Assembly: GCA_902780985.1 (NCBI GenBank)
Contig: CACZHN010000099.1
Location: forward strand, 1 to 8,669
Reading direction: 5' to 3'
Length of the DNA stretch: 8,669 nt
Source: an uncultured Lachnospiraceae bacterium
GTDB taxonomy: Bacteria > Bacillota_A > Clostridia > Lachnospirales > Lachnospiraceae
The notes beneath the pieces are model-generated. The model worked only from the letters and a program-made list of their open reading frames with translations. It was not told the origin of the DNA and did no database searches. Made by a program: the position numbers and the translations under genes. This document shows, piece after piece, positions 5,856 through 8,669 of the stretch. Each line of letters opens with the position of its first letter. Position 1 is the first letter of the stretch.

Positions 5856-7427
5856 TTACTTCTTCTCCGACTTAAGTGTCGGGAACAGAAGTACGTCACG
5901 AATTGCAGGGCTGTCTGTAAGCAGCATGCAAAGTCTGTCGATTCCGTATCCGATACCGCCTGTAGGTGGCATACCAACTTCAAGTGCGTTAAGGAAGTCT
6001 TCATCTGTATGATTAGCCTCATCATCACCTGCTGCTGCAAGTGCATCCTGAGCTGCGAATCTTTCTCTCTGATCGATAGGATCATTAAGCTCTGAGTAAG
6101 CGTTTGCCATCTCCCATCCGTTCATGAAGAACTCGAATCTCTCAACATATTCAGGATTCTCAGGCTTCTTCTTTGTAAGAGGTGAGATCTCGATCGGATG
6201 ATCCATAACGAATGTAGGCTGAACAAGATGCTCTTCTACATATGTCTCGAAGAAGAGATTCAAGATATCACCCTTCTTATGGAAATCCTCGAACTCGATG
6301 TGATGCTCCTTAGCAAGAGCACGTGCTGCATCAAGATCCTTAACTTCGTTCCAATCAACTCCGCTGTACTTCTTAACAGCATCAACCATTGTAATTCTCT
6401 CGAACGGCTGGCCGAGATCCATCTCGATTCCATTGTATGTGATCTTTGTTGTTCCGAGAACTTCCTGTGCTACGTATCTGTACATGTTCTCTGTAAGATC
6501 CATCATGCCGTGATAATCTGTATATGCCTGGTAAAGCTCCATAAGAGTGAACTCAGGATTGTGACGTGTATCAACACCTTCGTTTCTGAATACTCGGCCG
6601 ATCTCGTAAACTCTCTCAAGACCACCGACGATAAGTCTCTTAAGGTAAAGCTCAAGAGATATACGAAGCTTGAGATCCTCGTCAAGTGCGTTGAAATGAG
6701 TCTCGAACGGACGAGCTGCGGCACCACCTGCATTTGATACAAGCATAGGTGTCTCAACTTCCATGAAGCCCTGTGTATCAAGATATCTTCTGATAGCAGC
6801 GATGATCTTTGATCTCTTTACAAATGTATCCTTTACTTCAGGATTCATGATGAGATCCACATATCTCTGACGATATCTGATGTCTGTATTTGTAAGTCCG
6901 TGGAACTTCTCAGGAAGGATCTGAAGGCTCTTTGAAAGAAGTGTTACGGCTGTAGCATGAACAGATACTTCACCTGTTCTTGTTCTGAAGAGGTATCCCT
7001 CAACACCTGCGATATCACCGATATCCATCTTCTTGAATGCCTTGTAGTTATCCTCACCCAGCTCATCACGGGTAACATATATCTGGATATTTCCCTTAAG
7101 ATCCTGGATATTTCCGAAGGAAGCCTTACCCATAACTCTCTTGGACATAAGACGACCTGCGATGGAAACTGCGATTCTGTCAGCTTCAGGAATCTCCGGT
7201 GCTTCTTCACCTTCTGCCGGCTTCGGGAACTTAGCTTCGAAATCTGCTTTAGCATCTGCTGTATGATATGTAACATTATACTTAGTGATCTGGAAAGGAT
7301 CCTGACCTGCTTCCTGCAGTTCAGCAAGCTTCTCACGACGTACCTTCAGGAGCTGATTGATATCCTGTGTCTGTGCGCCCTTCTGCTGATTATTCTTTGC
7401 ATTATTGTTCTGATTCTGTTCTGACAT
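5856..7427 (-). CDS. lysS: Lysyl-tRNA synthetase, class II
   Basis: Charges tRNA-Lys with lysine using ATP, in the cytosol as a dimer. The 523-residue protein has an N-terminal OB-fold anticodon-binding domain (about 86-165, '[19 protein letters not shown]') and a class II catalytic domain with motif 1 near 214-230 ('[16 protein letters not shown]'), motif 2 at 272-299 ('[12 protein letters not shown]' through '[12 protein letters not shown]') and motif 3 near 491-506 ('[13 protein letters not shown]'). Two oddities: residues 2-22 are an Asn/Gln/Lys-rich low-complexity extension before the usual '[13 protein letters not shown]' start, and residues 67-83 form a Pro/Glu-rich insertion before the OB fold. 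The frame is open to an ATG at 7442, but the ATG at 7427 is preferred because GGAGGT lies 7 bases before it and overlaps the upstream start. It follows greA and its terminator, separated from greA by 86 bases. Confidence 0.98.
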   Translation of the reverse strand: MSEQNQNNNAKNNQQKGAQTQDINQLLKVRREKLAELQEAGQDPFQITKYNVTYHTADAKADFEAKFPKPAEGEEAPEIPEADRIAVSIAGRLMSKRVMGKASFGNIQDLKGNIQIYVTRDELGEDNYKAFKKMDIGDIAGVEGYLFRTRTGEVSVHATAVTLLSKSLQILPEKFHGLTNTDIRYRQRYVDLIMNPEVKDTFVKRSKIIAAIRRYLDTQGFMEVETPMLVSNAGGAAARPFETHFNALDEDLKLRISLELYLKRLIVGGLERVYEIGRVFRNEGVDTRHNPEFTLMELYQAYTDYHGMMDLTENMYRYVAQEVLGTTKITYNGIEMDLGQPFERITMVDAVKKYSGVDWNEVKDLDAARALAKEHHIEFEDFHKKGDILNLFFETYVEEHLVQPTFVMDHPIEISPLTKKKPENPEYVERFEFFMNGWEMANAYSELNDPIDQRERFAAQDALAAAGDDEANHTDEDFLNALEVGMPPTGGIGYGIDRLCMLLTDSPAIRDVLLFPTLKSEKK

Positions 7428-7434
7428 TATGTCA

Positions 7435-7440
7435 ACCTCC
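7435..7440 (-). promoter_or_regulatory. Ribosome binding site that decides the lysS start
   Basis: GGAGGT on the minus strand, 7 bases before the ATG at 7425-7427. Part of it would be coding if the in-frame ATG at 7442 were used, and no comparable site precedes that ATG, so the shorter protein starting MSEQNQ is chosen. Confidence 0.85.
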
Positions 7441-7472
7441 ATCTATAATTATCTTAAAGATATTACACATAA

Positions 7473-7501
7473 TAAAAGCCGGAAGCACTTAACTTCCGGC
7501 T
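7473..7501 (-). terminator. Intrinsic terminator after greA
   Basis: A perfect 9-bp stem AGCCGGAAG/CTTCCGGCT with a 7-base loop, followed on the minus strand by TTTATTATG. It starts 12 bases after the greA stop. The T tract is short and broken, so partial readthrough into lysS is likely; no strong promoter was recognised in the roughly 45 bases between it and the lysS start. Confidence 0.85.
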
Positions 7502-7513
7502 GAATAAAGCATC

Positions 7514-7999
7514 TTAATCTCTCTTGAAATCAAGAATCTTATAGTTATACTTTCCGTTAGGTGCATCAACTGTTATAACCTGTCCAACCTTGGCACCCAT
7601 AAGCTTTGCGCCTATCGGAGACTCATTTGATATGCTGCCTCCAAGTATATCTGCCTCAGTTGAACCTGAAAGCTTATATACATACTCCTGCTTGGATTCC
7701 ATATCCTCAAAATGAACCGAACATCCGAAGTTAATGGTCTCAGAATCAAAGTTTTCTTCATCTATAACTTCTACGTTCTTCAGGATCTGCTCAATATCAT
7801 GGATACGTGCTTCAAGGTCTCTCTGCTCATCCTTAGCTGCATCGTACTCAGCGTTCTCGGATAAGTCTCCTTGCTCACGAGCTTCTTTTATCTTCTGGGC
7901 AATCTCACGACGGCGATTAACCTTAAGATCATAGAGCTCATCTTCTAACTTTTTAAGTCCTTCATAAGTAAGAATATTCTTCTTCTCTGATTCTGCCAT
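7514..7999 (-). CDS. greA: Transcription elongation factor GreA
   Basis: GreA enters the secondary channel of RNA polymerase and stimulates cleavage of backtracked RNA, rescuing arrested complexes. At 161 residues it has the family's normal length. The N-terminal antiparallel coiled coil spans about 12-80, with the acidic tip in 'REQGDLSENAEYDAAKDEQ' (Asp45 and Glu48 are the expected catalytic-site acids). The C-terminal FKBP-like domain follows from about 81 and includes 'ISNESPIGAKLMGAKVGQ'. The ATG at 7999 has AAAGGAAG about 9 bases upstream. It lies only 28 bases after a tRNA-Leu gene with no terminator between them, and 86 bases before lysS. The greA-lysS order is common in Firmicutes. 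Confidence 0.97.
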   Translation of the reverse strand: MAESEKKNILTYEGLKKLEDELYDLKVNRRREIAQKIKEAREQGDLSENAEYDAAKDEQRDLEARIHDIEQILKNVEVIDEENFDSETINFGCSVHFEDMESKQEYVYKLSGSTEADILGGSISNESPIGAKLMGAKVGQVITVDAPNGKYNYKILDFKRD

Positions 8000-8027
8000 A
8001 GATATTCTTCCTTTCTAAAAAATAATG

Positions 8028-8111
8028 TGCAGCTGACGGGACTCGAACCCGAACCCACTTGCGTGGACATGAACCTGAATCATGCGCGTATACCAATTCC
8101 GCCACAGCTGC
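8028..8111 (-). tRNA. tRNA-Leu, anticodon CAG
   Basis: An 84-base class II tRNA. The acceptor stem GCAGCTG/CAGCTGC pairs perfectly and is followed by discriminator A at 8028. The anticodon stem CATGA/TCATG closes the loop TTCAGGT, giving anticodon CAG (positions 8075-8077) for the leucine codon CUG. A long variable arm contains the stem CCAC/GTGG with loop GCAA, as expected for tRNA-Leu, and the T loop TTCGAGT is canonical. The outermost T-stem pair appears to be a U-U mismatch. CCA is not encoded and would be added enzymatically. Confidence 0.96.
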
Positions 8112-8131
8112 GAAAAAACCGTCACTAAGGA

Positions 8132-8160
8132 ATAATAACACTTGGCCTATCCAATGTCAA
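8132..8160 (-). promoter_or_regulatory. Promoter of the tRNA-Leu (and probably greA)
   Basis: On the minus strand TTGACA (8155-8160) is followed after exactly 17 bases by TATTAT (8132-8137). Predicted initiation is near 8125, about 14 bases before the mature tRNA 5' end. The -35 box begins one base after the stop codon of the upstream isomerase gene. A run of T residues and GC just before the tRNA would form its short leader. Confidence 0.8.
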
Positions 8161-8161
8161 G

Positions 8162-8669
8162 TCAGAACTGAATCTTACTGTAGATATCTTCATCAACCGA
8201 TCTGTCATATGAATAACCCGAGTCTGTTTCCTGCAGCCATTTCTCGTAATAAGAGGAAAAATAAGTCCTCTCCTTGGTACTTATCTCAGAGTCCTTCAGC
8301 TTGTCCGTAGCGTCTCTGTCCGTGAGACTCTTCATATAGAAAATGTGATAACCGTATTCCGATTCTGTAACAAGACTGTAGGAACCGTCATCAAGACTGT
8401 ATAACATATCACAGATCTCGCTTCCGTACATTTCCTTTATCTTTTCCGGACTTACGGTATAATATCTTGAATCCGACGCACCGTAAAACTCAGCAAGTCC
8501 TTCGATATTGGTACTTCCCGAACCGGTTACCGGATTAACCAGCGTATTGTATGCCTGAAGGGCACGGTTATACTGGACTTCCTTCTCATCTTCAGAAAGC
8601 TCTTTTACTTTTCCGTTACTGTCAACGGAATACTTCTCGAAGACCAGATCGTAAAATGTAGTCTGTCTT
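8162..8669 (-). CDS. C-terminal part of a PrsA/SurA-like peptidyl-prolyl isomerase (N-terminus outside window)
   Basis: The frame is open to the right edge of the window, giving 168 residues and a TGA stop at 8162-8164; the Met at 8431 is internal. The segment 'SLDDGSYSLVTESEYGYHI' followed by 'FYMKSLTDR' is the end of a parvulin domain, whose family signature is a 'G..S.vv.t..GyHii' strand. The parts before it ('RALQAYNTLVNPV') and after it, an acidic, Tyr-rich helical tail, suggest an extracytoplasmic foldase of the PrsA/SurA kind, which in Firmicutes is normally a lipoprotein helping secreted proteins fold. The signal peptide cannot be checked here. The complete parvulin core is not visible as a strong match, so catalytic competence is uncertain. 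No clear terminator follows; the next element is the tRNA promoter. Confidence 0.75.
   Translation of the reverse strand, partial: RQTTFYDLVFEKYSVDSNGKVKELSEDEKEVQYNRALQAYNTLVNPVTGSGSTNIEGLAEFYGASDSRYYTVSPEKIKEMYGSEICDMLYSLDDGSYSLVTESEYGYHIFYMKSLTDRDATDKLKDSEISTKERTYFSSYYEKWLQETDSGYSYDRSVDEDIYSKIQF

Noticed and set aside
6198..6737. A 179-codon open frame on the plus strand
   Set aside because: It lies entirely opposite lysS, whose protein is conserved across this stretch, and its Cys/Leu/Ile-rich translation resembles no family.
7428..7513. T-box or other riboswitch leader for lysS
   Set aside because: Only 86 bases separate greA and lysS, mostly the greA terminator; there is no room for a T-box and no T-box core motif.
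8138..8161. Imperfect inverted repeat ACTTG...CAAGT as a terminator of the isomerase gene
   Set aside because: The stem is short and mismatched, and the sequence is better explained as the -35 box and spacer of the tRNA promoter.
1..8669. CRISPR array, insertion sequence, phage or attachment site
   Set aside because: No regularly spaced repeats, transposase or integrase fragments, or direct repeats flanking the tRNA were seen. The tRNA-Leu is an ordinary housekeeping gene here with no duplicated 3' end noticed.

Overview
The window looks like a chromosomal segment of a low-to-moderate GC Firmicute, most probably a Lachnospiraceae relative (Butyrivibrio-like). This is inferred from protein style (LysS, GreA, flavodoxins with an IWWG motif, a TetR of the 'TIYNYFQTKEEIF' type), strong AGGAGG-type ribosome binding sites and the GreA-LysS neighbourhood. 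No species is claimed. Nearly everything is on the minus strand; only the LysR fragment at the left edge is on the plus strand.

Left half (1-5800), an accessory redox operon that is partly decayed. A minus-strand transcription unit runs tetR > broken flavodoxin > aldo/keto reductase > carboxymuconolactone-decarboxylase/cupin fusion > broken aldo/keto reductase > lipid-anchored flavodoxin > DUF4405-type multi-His membrane protein > fragment of a formylglycine-generating-enzyme (FGE/SUMF1) domain. Gaps between the genes are about 10-65 bases, and no terminator is visible inside. A single promoter with near-consensus -35 and -10 boxes lies in front of tetR. Two copies of a 13-base palindrome (TGACAyCGTGTCA) overlap the -35 box and follow the -10 box, a layout that fits autorepression of the whole operon by the TetR protein. 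A truncated LysR regulator converges on the operon from the left. Three of the genes carry internal or terminal deletions (flavodoxin 4602-5028, aldo/keto reductase 2579-2746, FGE 802-933), while the genes between them are intact.

Right half (5790-8669), a conserved housekeeping block. It reads PrsA/SurA-like peptidyl-prolyl isomerase (C-terminal part) > tRNA-Leu(CAG) > greA > lysS. The tRNA has its own consensus-like promoter directly after the isomerase gene, and only 28 bases without a terminator separate it from greA. greA and lysS are each followed by a clear intrinsic terminator.

Functionally, the left operon has the parts of a small redox or detoxification system: cytosolic reductase and CMD/cupin enzymes, an FMN protein tethered outside the membrane, and a His-rich membrane protein that could pass electrons across it. 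The coupling is an inference from gene order. The operon as a whole appears to be under relaxed selection.
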